Shown here piece after piece: positions 25,380 through 60,000 of a stretch of 60,000 bases of DNA. The stretch spans positions 2,226,001 through 2,286,000 of the forward strand of contig WPIO01000035.1 of assembly GCA_009760855.2 (NCBI GenBank), given 5' to 3'. The notes under the pieces were generated by a model. It had not been told where the DNA came from, made no database searches, and was given only the letters and a program-made list of their open reading frames with translations. Source of the stretch: Cristatella mucedo (lineage: Eukaryota > Bryozoa > Phylactolaemata > Cristatellidae). The translations under genes and the position numbers were made by a program. Each line of letters starts with the position of its first letter. The first letter of the stretch is position 1.

Positions 25380-26100
25380 TCCCATACACTCGCGGCGGCG
25401 ACGCAGGTGTTAATTTACCACCATCTTCTTAATCAAACAGCCTTGACGATGGGCGTCGCCAGTCAGTTTATTATAGCGCTCACTCGGACACACTCGGACA
25501 ATGAATCCACCCGATCATCATCGCGAGTGCGATCGTGCGATGCTAGCGACGGAGTCTCCGGTCTCGCTTAACCGGGCCCCGCTCGGCGATGACGCGGCGC
25601 CAGTTAGAATTTTCGTTCGCTCGTCGTTCGCTTCGTTTGGCTACCGGTTCGCGAGGCCGCGTCTTCGGCGCGCGATGTCCGGGGGAGCGACGCAGACAGG
25701 CAATTGTTCGACGAGGAAATTGCAACGCTCAGCGTCGCTGCGCCCCGGGAAATTGCCGGCCGGGCGGTCAATGCGCCGCGCCCCGGCGGCTCCCGGCGAG
25801 CAGCGCGCTCTGCTCGCCGGCCTATTGGGCGTAGAGGCACAATGCAGCGGGGGGGGGGCGTCACCGCTCGGCGCGCTAATGAGAAACGCGGCGGCCATTG
25901 GGAGGGAAGCTGGCCGCTCGGCCGCACGTTCCCGCCGTCCTCCTGCGCCGGCAGCCGTGCGCAGAGGCGTGCGCGTACTCAGCGAGCGCCGTCGACGGGC
26001 GCTTCGAGGTCATAACGCGCGCAGCCGCAGCTCCTCGTGCGTCGGCTGCGAGAGAGAGAGAGAGAGCTGCGGCCTGAGCGCGCCCAGCGCCGGCGCTCTC
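25380..26100 (+). promoter_or_regulatory. Probable CpG-island promoter and 5' UTR of the SUEL/CUB-like gene
   Basis: CpG density and GC content rise sharply at about 25380 and stay high through exon 1, against an AT-richer upstream flank. A weak TATA-like TTTATTATAG (25467-25476) lies about 25-30 bases before the direct repeat CACTCGGACA (25482-25500), so a start near 25500 is possible. The 25501-26100 stretch is then 5' UTR, with a frame open to 25501 that may be fortuitous in such GC-rich DNA. No transcript evidence is available. Confidence 0.5.
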
Positions 26101-49600
<23,500 letters not shown>

Positions 49601-51230
49601 CGGCTGCGCCACGCGGCCGTCGGCGGTGCCGCGCGGCCGTCGGCGGTGCCGCGCGGCGCTCGCGCCGTATCCGAGTCATTCCGCTGAGCAGCTGCGCCGA
49701 CGCATTTACCACCAACTCCGGCGCAATGGCGCCCACCTGCCCTTCCGGCGTCGGATGAGACGGGACCTCGTTTCGGGCAGCCGTACAACAGGCGCTCGCA
49801 CAACCGCAGTTTAGCGACGGCTGGCGACGGTCGAGTCTTTGCGCCCGCGATGCGGTCGGCGTGCTCGGCGTCGGCGTGCGGCGGTCGGTCGGTCGGCTGC
49901 CGCCGGGCTCGACCGGCGCCTGGGTACGGAAGTTGAATTATTCGCTCGCCCGATTAACGCCTACGCATCTATTCTGCCGCTGCAGTCTGAGGGGCGATTT
50001 CTGCATAAACGGTGCGACACTCGTGTTGATAGTGCGGTGCATTTATTCAGGCCCGGCCCGGAAACGGAAGCGTACGGTACTATGGATCTTCCGAAACCCG
50101 GCGTTACATAGCAATGGGAGGGGCGTGCAGCGTCTGTCAGCCACCTGCATTTTCGAACTACCATACTAGTGGTCACTGACTCCAGCACGACCCTCGCCTC
50201 AGTAGCTCAGGGTTACCACAAATTGCTGCGACGCACTGCGATTCTCTACGATGCATCAGCCTTTTCCAAAATGGACTTCGGGCTACTGCGGTCCGGATTC
50301 CACATCACAGAGAAAGGCGTTACGAGTTTACAAACACTTAATACCCATGCAATTGCGCAAGCAGGTTCACATGCAAGTGGCCTCCGAATGTCCGCCACAG
50401 CGGGACCGTGCACTTTCGAATTGCGATCCAAATAAGCAGCTGGACCCTGCCGCTGCCAGTCATTACTACTGCGACCTGCTTTGCAAAGTAACCAGCAAGT
50501 TTTTAATGCTATCCAGCAATGGTGCTCCAGTGCAAATGACGTCCACCTGCCGGCCAAACCCGTGCTCACTGATATTCTATCTGAAATTGACTTGCTATGC
50601 TAAAATCTAGACCATTCACGATTGTCACTTATCTGCATATTCCTGACAGCGTTGATTCTGCATAAATTTGATGTTACCATGCAGTTCTTATTTTCGCTTT
50701 GCACGGTCATGTAATATTCCGTCGCTTAATGCTGTGGTGAGATTAATCAGGGCGACAGCTTTACGGTCAATTATCCTGCTGATTCAGATACAAGAACGCA
50801 TTAACTTGAGTATAGTAAATACACTGTCATGAATTTCTTGGTCGTTAGGAGTGAATGTTCGATGCCTTGCGAAAATTTCCACCTTGAGCTACAAGCAGCT
50901 CTGGAACAAATGCCACACTGTAAGCCAATGCGTCAATAGAGTGCGTGTCAAACGCACTGTGATATCACTAGCATGTGTATACGTATTTAGGTAACTTCGT
51001 AAAAAATGTATAATGACAGTTAATACGAGTTACCGCAGTGCAAATGTGCAGGACGGCGTGCTCACCCCCGGGTCGCTGGAGTAATTTGCATATGAATGCA
51101 CCTTTGCAACTGCATAAACTTTGGTGGGTAACCAGAAATACCTGTGTTCATCGTTTGGAAGTATAACCGAATTTGCAGGCTACTGTCCCATGTTTAAGTG
51201 GCATTAAATTGCATTTGAATTTAACTGTCA
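49601..51230 (+). other. Probable 3' UTR / downstream flank of the SUEL/CUB-like gene
   Basis: GC-rich sequence continues to about 50100 and then falls away. A 20-bp unit is repeated just after the stop (49611-49657). I see no AATAAA up to 51230. The first variant signal, ATTAAA, is at 51203-51208, so a 3' end there would give a 1.6-kb UTR. No other gene is apparent here. Confidence 0.3.
49611..49657 (+). repeat. 20-bp GC-rich tandem duplication after the stop codon
   Basis: The unit GCGCGGCCGTCGGCGGTGCC occurs twice (first copy with one mismatch) plus a partial third. Confidence 0.9.
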
Positions 51231-52654
51231 CAGTAGCCGCAAAGATCGTTGAAAAATCACGGGACATCGTGATTTGATTTACAGAGCATTAGCTGAATTT
51301 ATCTGGCTTTTCTAAGGCGCGGTGCTTATTGGCTTCTTCTGTTTTTGTCTCCTCTGCTGTTGCTGCAGTCCGTAACGAAGCCAGGTGGCAGGGTGCATTG
51401 CCCCGCCCCCGCCCACCTATAGCGAGCTGAGCCGCCCCCTGTTCCAACGCCCCGCCACTTTCACCAACGAAGGAGTCATGCTTTAATTCCACTCAATGAG
51501 CCACCACTGAGTTTGTTCCGAATAGACTCAATTATTTTACGCTATAATTTTTCATTTCGAGGGTCAGACACAGCCTATATCCTTACTCCGCCACTGCTTA
51601 CGTTTTTTGCCATATATTCGCAGCTGTGCGCTCTTGTTTGAACGAATTACATTCCTAACGAGGAGTTTGTTCCAAAATGAATGCTTACTTTGTCCTTTTT
51701 CTCTGGATTGCTTTTTTAAAAAAGAGAGAAAGGGGAAACGCTGAACGCTTGGTCAAATTTAACTGTACCCACGTCACTGGTAGATTTCGTACACTCTTTG
51801 CGTTGATTTTCATAATAACAATATATTGCTATTGGACATTTAGAGAACCGAATATCTATCAAGGCGCTTTGCAACTTAGTGCAAGATAATTAATTACAGA
51901 TTTTAAAATACAATTTAGGATAAAATGCTTAGGCAAGCTTGCACAAACTTTCAAGTATGTGGCTAGGCCAGCATGCGAGAGCAGACATGAAGACACTCAC
52001 GACCGCCCATTAGTAGGACGTCTAGCTTGTAACTTGCATTGAATTATGCGCAGATAAGTAGATAAAGCATGCAACAAAAGCAAAATAGCAGAGCGCATGG
52101 GCAAAAGAAAACCTAAGTGGAATAGGTGCGTCTTTAATAGAGACACATATCATGCAAAATCTTTGCTAGGTCATGGCTGAAACTGCCGCGAGCTCGAGAC
52201 TTTAGATCACACAAAATGATGACCTGATCACCAAACGAGTTCTACATAGAGCAAGGGGCGGTTCGGCCCTGGAAGCCATGCAGCTGGTGGTGTGAGAGCA
52301 CGCACAGGTGGAGCAAGGAGGTCGTAAATTCAAGCCGGCTAAAGCGATAGGAGCAACCTGTAAGCCAAAGAGACAAAAACTCGAACTAGCGCTAGGTTGG
52401 CAGCCAGTGAAGCTCAGACGTAATCACTTCCCACAACCATCAGCTATGCATATGCGACTTCTAATTTGCAGCTCGTGGCCTTGTATACTTACAGAAGCCT
52501 CATATAAATTTAAATTTGCGTAACTTTCAAATTGAACAGAACGTAGTAGCACAATTCAGAGAATAGTCGTATTTACGAATTCAAATTATTAAGGTAAATA
52601 TGTCACGATAATACAACCATTCCCACTTTTAGAAGCCTTTTAATGACGTACGGA
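51231..52654. other. Unassigned AT-rich DNA with one SINE tail
   Basis: At 51838-51885 the minus strand reads GCAAAGCGCCTTGATAGATA and TCGGTTCTCTAAATG, a SINE-B/LINE-A-type tail. Nothing else is recognised. Confidence 0.4.
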
Positions 52655-52965
52655 TTTCATTTGGATTTCTAAAGTTCCAAAATGACTGTTCTTCAGACGA
52701 CCAGATCAGCTCCAGTGTCACGTGGGTCTACTAATAACTGTGTAAAGTTATGCATTTGCTTTAAATTGTTTGCCTTAAATTTCTCTGCCTTAAATTATTT
52801 CAGCATGCTTCCACAAGAACGCCAAATTCAAGCTGACTCACGCATTTTTGAAAACCGTCCATATAATTACACAACTTAATGCTTGCTGGTTTTTTGCCGG
52901 TCAAATAAAATTCTTTAGATGGTGCACAACTTCGCAGCAAGGCTTGTCTATTACGAGAGCAGCAA
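52655..52965 (+). mobile_element. LINE-A fragment
   Basis: TCCAAAATGACTGTTCTTCA, GACGACCAGATCAGCTCC and AGTGTCACGTGGGTCTACT correspond to the QSDLSLDDHISSTVKSAY part of LINE-A. GCAAGGCTTGTCTATTACGA follows, the AARLVYYE segment. Confidence 0.55.
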
Positions 52966-53989
52966 CTACCATACTATATTAAATTACTGCTAGCGACGGC
53001 GGTTGGAAAAAATATTTAGACGGCTAGGCGTGGCCGCAATGTCTTCTTCCAGTTGGGCGAGTAATTACGAAATTCCCAATTGAAGATGCCAGCCTCTCAC
53101 GTTTTTCAGAGAAAATTTTTCCACTCAGCCGGGCCAGTCTAAAAATAAACAGAAATCTTTCGATCCATGCAAAGAGCATAAAGAGGTCTAGCAAGTCAGT
53201 AGCAGTTGCATCAAGTGGTCAGTCGGTTCCCAGCAAGTTTCCGATACGGCAAAATTCATGGCTCTTTATTATCCCTATTGTCAGCATGTAAAAACATAAG
53301 AATTATAAAAATTAAAAATTCAATATCTCAAAAATTACTTAATTATATGCTATGCATTCAACTTACCCGGGTTGTAATTGTTTGTCTTACCTTCAATAGC
53401 TCTCTTGTAGTCTTTCCGTGTGAGATGAGGTGCCACATTCTTATCTTGATCGACGACAGGAAAAGTATGCCCTGTAAGCCTCGTACTTCTTAACAAGAGA
53501 GCTAACGGAGTACGTTTCCGCTTTTTCTTTGATGAATAGTCAATGTATATAGCAACACAAACCTGCTGGATGCAAGCAATCTATCAGTTCCATATCAGTT
53601 AAGTATGACAATTCACTGTTCTATTAAGCTCTGCTGAAACACGAACTTGAAGGTTCATACAAAAATCGCGTATTTGTATGCTACTATGATTCAACGCCGT
53701 AGTATTACCTCCACTTAAACCTCACGAATTTGAGTGCTGGTACCACGCTCAATATATTTGCGAAACTGAAGTTCGCACAGTACCTAACAGCAAAAAAACC
53801 GGAGAATTTCAAAAAAGCATTGCCTGTACCACAGGAGAAAGATTATTTTGGAAAGTCATTGATTTTCTATTTATTTTATTCATACGGGAATATTATTGCA
53901 CATTTTGGAACTGAGGAAAAAGCTCAAATATTTAAACCATGTATTGATGCCATTTATAGAATATCTTGGAATCTATCATGCATGTAAAA
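52966..53989. other. Unassigned AT-rich DNA
   Basis: Short frames only, no recognised motif. Confidence 0.5.
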
Positions 53990-54957
53990 TGACATCCGCA
54001 CTTGGATGGCAGCAAATTTTCTTAAATTGAGTGATTATAGCACTAACGTACTAGTTATAAGCAAACCAAGCATGATAATGCTCAAAATCAGCTCTACCAC
54101 CATACCTTCTGTTGAATCTGCACGAAACCTAGGTGTTATGTTCCAAAGTGACCTCTCACTAGACGACCACATCAGCTCCACAGTCAAATTTCCCTACTTT
54201 TAGCTACATAACATCACTACAACTTGGGCTTTTTTAAACAGGCATATCACATCTAAATTGGTCCATGCATTTGTGACATCCCATCTTGAATTCTTTAACT
54301 CATTGCTTGATGGTCTACCGGCCTGTTCAGTCAGGTACTGACAGCAGGTGAAAAACTCCTCATTTGGATCCTGTCTGTCGTGACCGTTGCAGTAGCCACA
54401 TCTCACCACTTCTCACCGACCTGCCGTGGCTCCCAGTCAAGCAATGCATCGACTTTAAGGTTTTGCCACTCACTTTAAGGTCTGTCCATCCTTCAGCTCC
54501 ATCGTATCTACTCCCCACCAGGCTAAGCATCGTACCACCCACTTTTCGGAATCTAATGGTTTACTCATACCTCGTACAATTCTCAAATCCTTTGGAGACC
54601 ATGCCTTTAGTTCGCATGCTCCCAAAGCCTGGAACTTACTCCCGACTTCCGTCACGACATCTCCTGACTTGTCCACGTTTAAAAAGAAACTAAAAACGAA
54701 TCTTTTGATCACACAATTTAGTGGAGGCCCTTTAATTCATCCTTTATTTGCTTATGGGTGCTGACACTGTGTATGCTGCCACTAACCAAACTTGCATGCT
54801 GACCCTGTCCGTTTCACCCCTAACAATGTTATTCTTGTCATTTATTGAGCGAGCTATGACTAACCATTCAATCGTGCTTTCTTTGCAGCAAATTTAAAGT
54901 GCCTAGAGACATTTAGTTCTCTGAGGGCACTGTATCAGATGCATTATTAACCAAGTT
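53990..54957 (+). mobile_element. LINE-A 3' third
   Basis: TWMAANFLKLSDYSTNVLVI, SARNLGVMFQSDLSLDDHIS, a thumb segment with VHAFVTSHLEFFNSLLDGLP, LTDLPWLPVKQCIDFKVLPL, and SKAWNLLPTSVTTSPDLSTF then KKKLKTNLL are collinear with the 9365-10945 copy. It ends AAAGTGCCTAGAGACATTTA and GTTCTCTGAGGGCACTGTAT. Several frameshifts make it pseudogenic. Confidence 0.8.
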
Positions 54958-54979
54958 TAGTATTAACATCGTTAATCTT

Positions 54980-55470
54980 TTTAACTGGCTGCCCATCAAG
55001 CTTCGAATCGACCTTAATATACTCTGTCTGGCTAACGGGTCGCCTTATGTGCTTGTACTACCGATCTGACATTGCCATCCAAGCGTGCTCTTACATAATC
55101 CGCCTCCCACTATGTGGAAGTGTCTTCGTTTCTCACACTTAGTCAAATATTTTAGCTATCAGGTGATCAGTTAGTGAGCACCCAGAGTCTGGAGCATGTT
55201 TTCCGCTTCTTGCATCTCCTGCATTTGACATACATTCTTTATATCGCAGCTAAGACAAACCTGTCCCACTCAGATCTATCTGCCTTCTCGTAAAATTTTC
55301 TGATATTTCCTAATATTGTGCACGATTTAATGTACATGGTATATTGCACGTTAATAACAAAAGTTCCTAACAATCAGCGGCCATGAGTGCATTCTTTTGT
55401 TCTATTGTATATTCTATGTACCTAAGAATGAAACTTTGCTTTTAATTAACGCCTTTTCATAGCTGCTCTT
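54980..55470 (+). mobile_element. LINE-C 3' copy, decayed
   Basis: NWLPIKLRIDLNILCLANGS corresponds to the LHWLPIxxRIxFK motif, and PPTMWKCLRF to the LWN-LP segment. The 3' UTR phrase CCTAACAATCAGCGGCCATG parallels 47505-47530. Confidence 0.5.
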
Positions 55471-56814
55471 TTTGTGAGACGGAGATTCTCTTAATAGATA
55501 TTGAAATCTCTTACTTTGATATAAAAAAAGACCTAAGATAATACTTTAAATGTTTTGCAGCTCACTTTTAGATCAATTCATTCTCTTTAAATTCGGGTGC
55601 GCCTGAGACCCGCCCTCTCATCTAAAGAACCTGACTTATTCAATGCCCGTGCGGGATATGGAGGAGCATGGAGTGTTCAAAACTCATTCAATTCTTGTTG
55701 AGCATTCAAGATTACAAACCATTGTAAATAACGGAAGTCGTCTGAAATGTTTGACGCACAAGGAATCTATAAAATGTAAGAATGATGGGGTAGGCTATAT
55801 CCTTTCCGGACCTCCCCGATCCAGATGTGCTGGCACAATACCACTTCTCTGTCGCTGGGCTAGAGTACGAGGGACAACAGCTTAATAAGTAAACTTGTTG
55901 CAAAATAACAAGTCCCAATATTAGCAGGGGAACTGACGATGCTAGTGGGAAACCCCGTGTACATTCAGGGCACAGGGAAGCATGGAATAACAAGTATAGC
56001 GCTCAGAAACATGAGAAGTTAAACCCTTGGTTTTAACAATCTCCTACTGCGACATGCAGCGTTGTAAAGTAAACCAGCACACAATCAGTGAAGGTGCGAC
56101 TGGATGCATACAGAGAACTCACGTATGTCACACTTCTCAGTTCACCGACGGCTCCCGCCCACGTGGCCTTTACGAACTTCACACTACACGGGAGTGTGGA
56201 AAAACGCGGGCATTTAACTCGAGTCCCAGGCAGCCGATCTCTCTCTAGGCCATTGGTGGCTGAACGTGGTCTCAAAGACTCAACGCCAGCACTCCATCGA
56301 TCCAGAATGCGAGTGCTGAGCGATGGGAAAGACTCATTGATGAAGTCCACTTACCGCCTTGACACTCTCAGCTGACTGCTACGAATTAATGCCTAGCACA
56401 CAATGCCAAAGTTAAGGGGCAGGATAGGGCCCAACTGGGTTCATCCAGATGGTCGTGTCGAATATGAAATGCCAGGGCTAGTCAACCCTGCATGGTTAAA
56501 ATTACTTCTGAAGTCCGATTAAGCAGAAGACTGAGACTGGTACGAAAAAGCTGACGGCGTCTTCAAGTGAAACTTTAGCAACTGGCAACATCCTCCTACA
56601 CACGCTTAGACCCAGCTCATGCCTATCGGGGGAGGGGGGCCTGTGTATTTTCCCGTCAACCGATTTGGAGCATCTTCAAAGCCGTAGCCCGTACCACCCT
56701 TACTGTATGTTACCTAAAGTTTCAACGCGGAATCACTACCTTTAGCAGGGAGTATCTGAATAAACCGGGTTGTTGAAACCTTAGCCTCAGTACTTAAAGG
56801 AGCTCCCAACCCAA
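55471..56814. other. Unassigned DNA
   Basis: Short overlapping frames on both strands at 55643-56375 have no recognisable domain. I see no repeat family. Confidence 0.45.
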
Positions 56815-56935
56815 TGAGCAAGCTACCATTAAGCATTCCATCATCATGCTTCCTTGAAGCAAGTGTAAAATGCATAGAAAGAGATTAATTTTTTCTGATT
56901 GAGCTATACGAATGTATTATTATTATTATGTTTTT
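56815..56935 (+). mobile_element. LINE-A 3' tail
   Basis: CATGCTTCCTTGAAGCAAGT, AAATGCATAGAAAGAGATTA and a TTATTATTATTATG end. Confidence 0.6.
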
Positions 56936-57639
56936 ATTATTTACGTAAGACCAAACTTTGAATAGTGCAACTAACATAATAAATATTTCATTAGCCTCAG
57001 GGTGTGTCTGCATATATTTACATAAAGAATGTTGTTAGGCCACTCACGAAGAAACTAAAACTAGACGAGGGAAATTTAAGTATCGTCCGCCAAATCTCCC
57101 TACCACCGTTCATACATAAGACAGTAAGTAGAACAGGTAGTGACAGATCAGCTAAACTCTTACATCGAGGTTTTGAGCTTAGCATCTACGCTTCATTCAG
57201 GTTGTAAAGAAATTCGCACTGAACAGTAAGCATTTCTCCGGCTGCACAACGACCATCTCAGGACTGAATACATAGTTAGAATCGCTCTGTTTATTTTGAT
57301 ACTGTTTCTGTGAGTATTTGGAAGAATTTATCCCCGAATCTTTCTCGAATGCTTCTCATATCGACTGGGCCTCACCAGAACTGTAGCTATGGTTTAAGTT
57401 CTGACTCAGTGGTATACTCTACATTAATGTTGTAAACGGGCAGCAATTATCATAAAAACCTCGAAATTATGGGGCTGCCCTGGGGTCTGTGCACGGTCAA
57501 CATATTTTTTTATTTTACATTCTCACTCGTCCTGATATAATCGCGAAGCTCAATCTAAGCTTTCGTTTCTAGGCATTTGACGTATAGCTGGAAAGCTACT
57601 ACGATCCTTGCCTACCCTCCAGCTAGTCAGTCATATTTT

Positions 57640-57900
57640 CTCGACTTCCTTAAAACAGGTGCTGCTGATATTATCACTTGAATGGCTGCCTACTTTCTCA
57701 AATTAAATTGAAAGATTATAAACCAACGAACTAGTTACGAGAAAACGTACAATTACTCGTACATCTGAAAAGCTATCCATAACTTTAATGCTTATCCTCA
57801 CAAAGTCTACTTGGTCCCGACTTACAGCACGGTATCTCCCGATGGCTTGACGTAATTTAAAAAGAAGCTACAAACCAACAAGTTCCTTATAGCATTAGTG
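57640..57900 (+). mobile_element. LINE-A fragment
   Basis: AATGGCTGCCTACTTTCTCA resembles the WMAANFLKLN region and GGCTTGACGTAATTTAAAAA then GAAGCTACAAACCAAC the LTTFKKKLKTH end. It is internally deleted and may continue into the tail at 58235-58335 across the SINE pair. Confidence 0.5.
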
Positions 57901-57949
57901 AATCCCGTGTAACTTGTATTTTCTATAAATAAATTAACAAAAATAAATA

Positions 57950-58133
57950 CTAGCTGATTTAATGCCCTCTTTTGCATTGCGGCAGAAGAGCATTTTTACG
58001 GCTATCACCACCACTTGCAGTGGCAACAAAGGATTTCCCACAGCAGGATTCGAGCCCTCAACGTCGGGGACCGAGGTCGTGAAAGTAACCGCCTTACCTA
58101 GTATGACTATGCATGTTGATGCTGTGTATGTTG
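57950..58133 (-). mobile_element. SINE-A copy, left member of an inverted pair
   Basis: On the minus strand, CTAGGTAAGGCGGTTACTTT (A box), CGACCTCGGTCCCCGACGTT, GGGCTCGAATCC (B box) and GGTGGTGATAGCCGTAAAAA, ending near TTAAATCAGCTA. Confidence 0.75.
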
Positions 58134-58197
58134 GTGAGCCGTGATGGCACACTAGGTAAGGCGGTTGCTTTCACGACCTCGGTCACGAGGTAGAATT
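58134..58197 (+). mobile_element. SINE-A head, right member of the inverted pair
   Basis: GAGCCGTGATGGCACACTAG, GTAAGGCGGTTGCTTTCACG and ACCTCGGTCACGAGGT, then an abrupt switch to TTATTTATTTATTTT. The B box is lost. The two heads face each other. Confidence 0.75.
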
Positions 58198-58234
58198 TAT
58201 TTATTTATTTTATGTTATTTATCACTAGCCACCA

Positions 58235-58335
58235 TGAAATGATATCTAACAGCTTTTCAATGTGCCTTGAAAGAAATGAAGTTCACTGAGGATGCGATAT
58301 AAATGTCAAGTTCTTATTTTCATAATTATTACCGG
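58235..58335 (+). mobile_element. LINE-A-type 3' tail
   Basis: AATGTGCCTTGAAAGAAATG, AAGTTCACTGAGGATGCGAT and a T/A-rich end. Confidence 0.5.
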
Positions 58336-58589
58336 CCTCCTGCCTCCTGCCTTTCCCTAGCTCGTATAGCCCGTGGGCGATTGCTTAGTGCGAAAGATTC
58401 CATCGAGCAAGTGCTAATTCCACAAAGCTAGTAGACTGAGTCCTGCTATATTTTGCCTGCTCACCTGTGTATTACTCGGTTCACATGTCTAGCCAGCGAT
58501 CTCACCATCCCGTAGCCTTGAGTGTCTTCATGTCTGCTCGAGCATGCTGGCCACTGAGTGCTGCTTGTTTTCTTTGGCAAGCTTTACCA

Positions 58590-58750
58590 TGGGTTTTACC
58601 CCACGGGGAACGCTATCGCGCTTCAATACCCAGGTCCCAGGTTCAAGTATTTCAGCTGGCAATCCTGCAGTGTCAACCGCTACCGGTGGTCATAGCATTA
58701 AAGCTCTCCTGCCGCTATTTACAAAAAGCCGTTGAATCAACTAGCCTTTC
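58590..58750 (+). mobile_element. SINE-A copy, divergent
   Basis: CCAGGTCCCAGGTTCAAGTA (B box region), a CTACCGGTGGTCATAGCATT body and GCCGTTGAATCAACTAGCC follow the SINE-A order. Confidence 0.5.
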
Positions 58751-58914
58751 CTTTTTGTTCCCATCGCTTGCTCATTTATTCAAATTCTGTGAGTAATAAA
58801 GCATTTTCATATGAATTGAGTTCTTTTTGAGAAGAATCAAAACATAATTAGTTTTTTAGTTCTTCTAGGAGACTAAAAAGATGTCCTATCTGTATTATTA
58901 TTATTGCCAGTTTT

Positions 58915-59095
58915 TGCAGGATCACCAACATAATTTGTATAGCGTTTTAAGAGGACTTCAAGAGGATCTCCATTCAGGTGCTTCACATTTGCCACGCGGC
59001 TCGAGCCCACGACCTCTGTCATCAAATGAAGTGACCTTGACCTTGGTCGTTAAAGGCGAGTACCCTAACCACTGGGCCTAACCGGCGCGTCCTGT
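58915..59095 (-). mobile_element. SINE-B, most complete copy
   Basis: On the minus strand, GGTTAGGCCCAGTGGTTAGG then GTACTCGCC (A box), GAGGTCGTGGGCTCGAGCC (B box), GAAGCACCTGAATGGAGATC, CTCTTGAAGTCCTCTTAAAA and CGCTATACAAATTATG. The upstream TTATTATTATTGCC on the + strand reads as an AATAATAATA tail. Confidence 0.75.
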
Positions 59096-59699
59096 AACGT
59101 CAGGCCCACTTCCAGCCTGCATTTCTTTGGAATTTTTACAGTTTTTGTGCAACGCAATACATAAAAATAGTTGGAATAGGGTTACTTGTTACCGAGACTG
59201 CCGAAATGTATCCCACTGCATTTTAACACTTGGCTGGTACTCTGGAAAAACGCAAGCTGTAGATCAGGCTGATAACCTTAAGTGACACTACCACACTGTA
59301 TTGTGGTAACACTAGTGCAGTGCAAACCGGAGTAACTGTAGCTAACATTCAGACGCATACGAGGTCGTTCGCGGCTGCTGCTGTTTATACCTTTTACGGA
59401 AGTTCTGGCTAGAGAGAGCCTATCCATTATGTAGGCCAGCGGGCTAGAGTTGGCCAGCATTACTACCAGCTCATGCTTCGTGCGGTTTACTGCAATTTGA
59501 AAAACAATTTCCGTTGATTGAAAGCAGTTCCAGAAAGTGCTCACACTCTCACAAACATGATCTGCAGCCTATGTTAAAGTAAATGTTGTCCACGTACTGG
59601 AATTGATTCATAGAAAGTAACAGGACTAAGTGATGTGCAAAAGTGCATTGCGATATAGAAATTAAGCAGCCGTTTCATATGAACCGACTTTTCTGAGTG

Positions 59700-59860
59700 T
59701 ATTCCGGTTTACTTTTCCTTGCTGACCTAAGCTCGACCCCTGTTTGATACTGTGCATGTCGATAAACATTAATTGTTGGTTAATTGCAATGAATTGTAAA
59801 GCGCTTGGAGGAAGATTAAGTTCTCCTAGGGTGCTTTACAAACGAAGTTTTGTTATAACT
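59700..59860 (+). mobile_element. LINE-C 3' end
   Basis: ATACTGTGCATGTCGATAAA, ATTGTAAAGCGCTTGGAGGA and AGATTAAGTTCTCCTAGGGT then GCTTTACAAACG parallel 47600-47700. Confidence 0.6.
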
Positions 59861-59884
59861 AGTATTCCACATATCTTTTAGAAT

Positions 59885-60000
59885 GATTTCTCTATCTGGG
59901 TGTACACTTCAAGATGAATCTTTCACTGGAAGACTCAGCTCCACATTCAAGTCTGCCTACTTTGAGTTTTATGGCATTGCAAAAACTCGGGCCAGCTTAG
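59885..60000 (+). mobile_element. LINE-A fragment running off the window
   Basis: A GVHFKMNLSLEDSAPHSSLP-like frame (decayed GVMFQSDLSLDDHISSTVKS), CCTACTTTGAGTTTTATGGC and ATTGCAAAAACTCGGGCC match the same part of the copies at 4130 and 54130. Confidence 0.6.

Overview
The window is metazoan nuclear DNA, most likely from a repeat-rich bilaterian invertebrate. The evidence is GT-AG introns of 0.6 to 10 kb, long dinucleotide microsatellites, tRNA-derived SINEs, and many decayed non-LTR retrotransposons of the CR1/L2 group. The sequence does not identify the species. A spiralian would fit, but that is a guess.

One host gene can be assembled with confidence. It lies on the + strand from 26101 to 49600, has six coding exons (26101-26275, 30078-30413, 31022-31426, 41405-41566, 43735-43858, 49099-49600), and encodes 567 residues. 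The splice phases join perfectly (1,1,1,1,2). The predicted protein is a type I membrane protein: signal peptide, SUEL/rhamnose-binding (galactose-binding) lectin domain, CUB-like domain, acidic juxtamembrane linker, one transmembrane helix with a basic stop-transfer cluster, and a proline-rich cytoplasmic tail. It recalls EVA-1/EVA1C-type lectin receptors, but its second ectodomain module is CUB-like rather than a second SUEL domain. The first exon sits in a dense CpG-rich block (about 25.4-26.6 kb), the likely promoter.

Layout: 1-6.1 kb is decayed LINE-A and a full-length SINE-A. 6.1-8.7 kb is moderately GC-rich DNA with SINE pieces and a (CT)n tract. 8.7-25.4 kb is AT-richer intergenic DNA with LINE-A, LINE-B and SINE insertions. 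25.4-50.1 kb is the GC-rich gene domain, whose introns hold LINE/SINE insertions, microsatellites, a 168-bp perfect palindrome, a 17-bp hairpin and two copies of an unnamed repeat. 50.1-60 kb returns to AT-rich DNA with LINE-A, LINE-C and SINE remnants.

LINE-A, LINE-B and LINE-C, and SINE-A and SINE-B, are working names used only here. The LINE-A 3' end has a conserved fold-back (AAAGCGCC...GAGA...TCTC...GGCGCTTT) followed by TTA-rich repeats. SINE-B appears to share it, which would make LINE-A or a relative its amplification partner. No CRISPR, rRNA, genuine tRNA gene, or second supported host gene was found.
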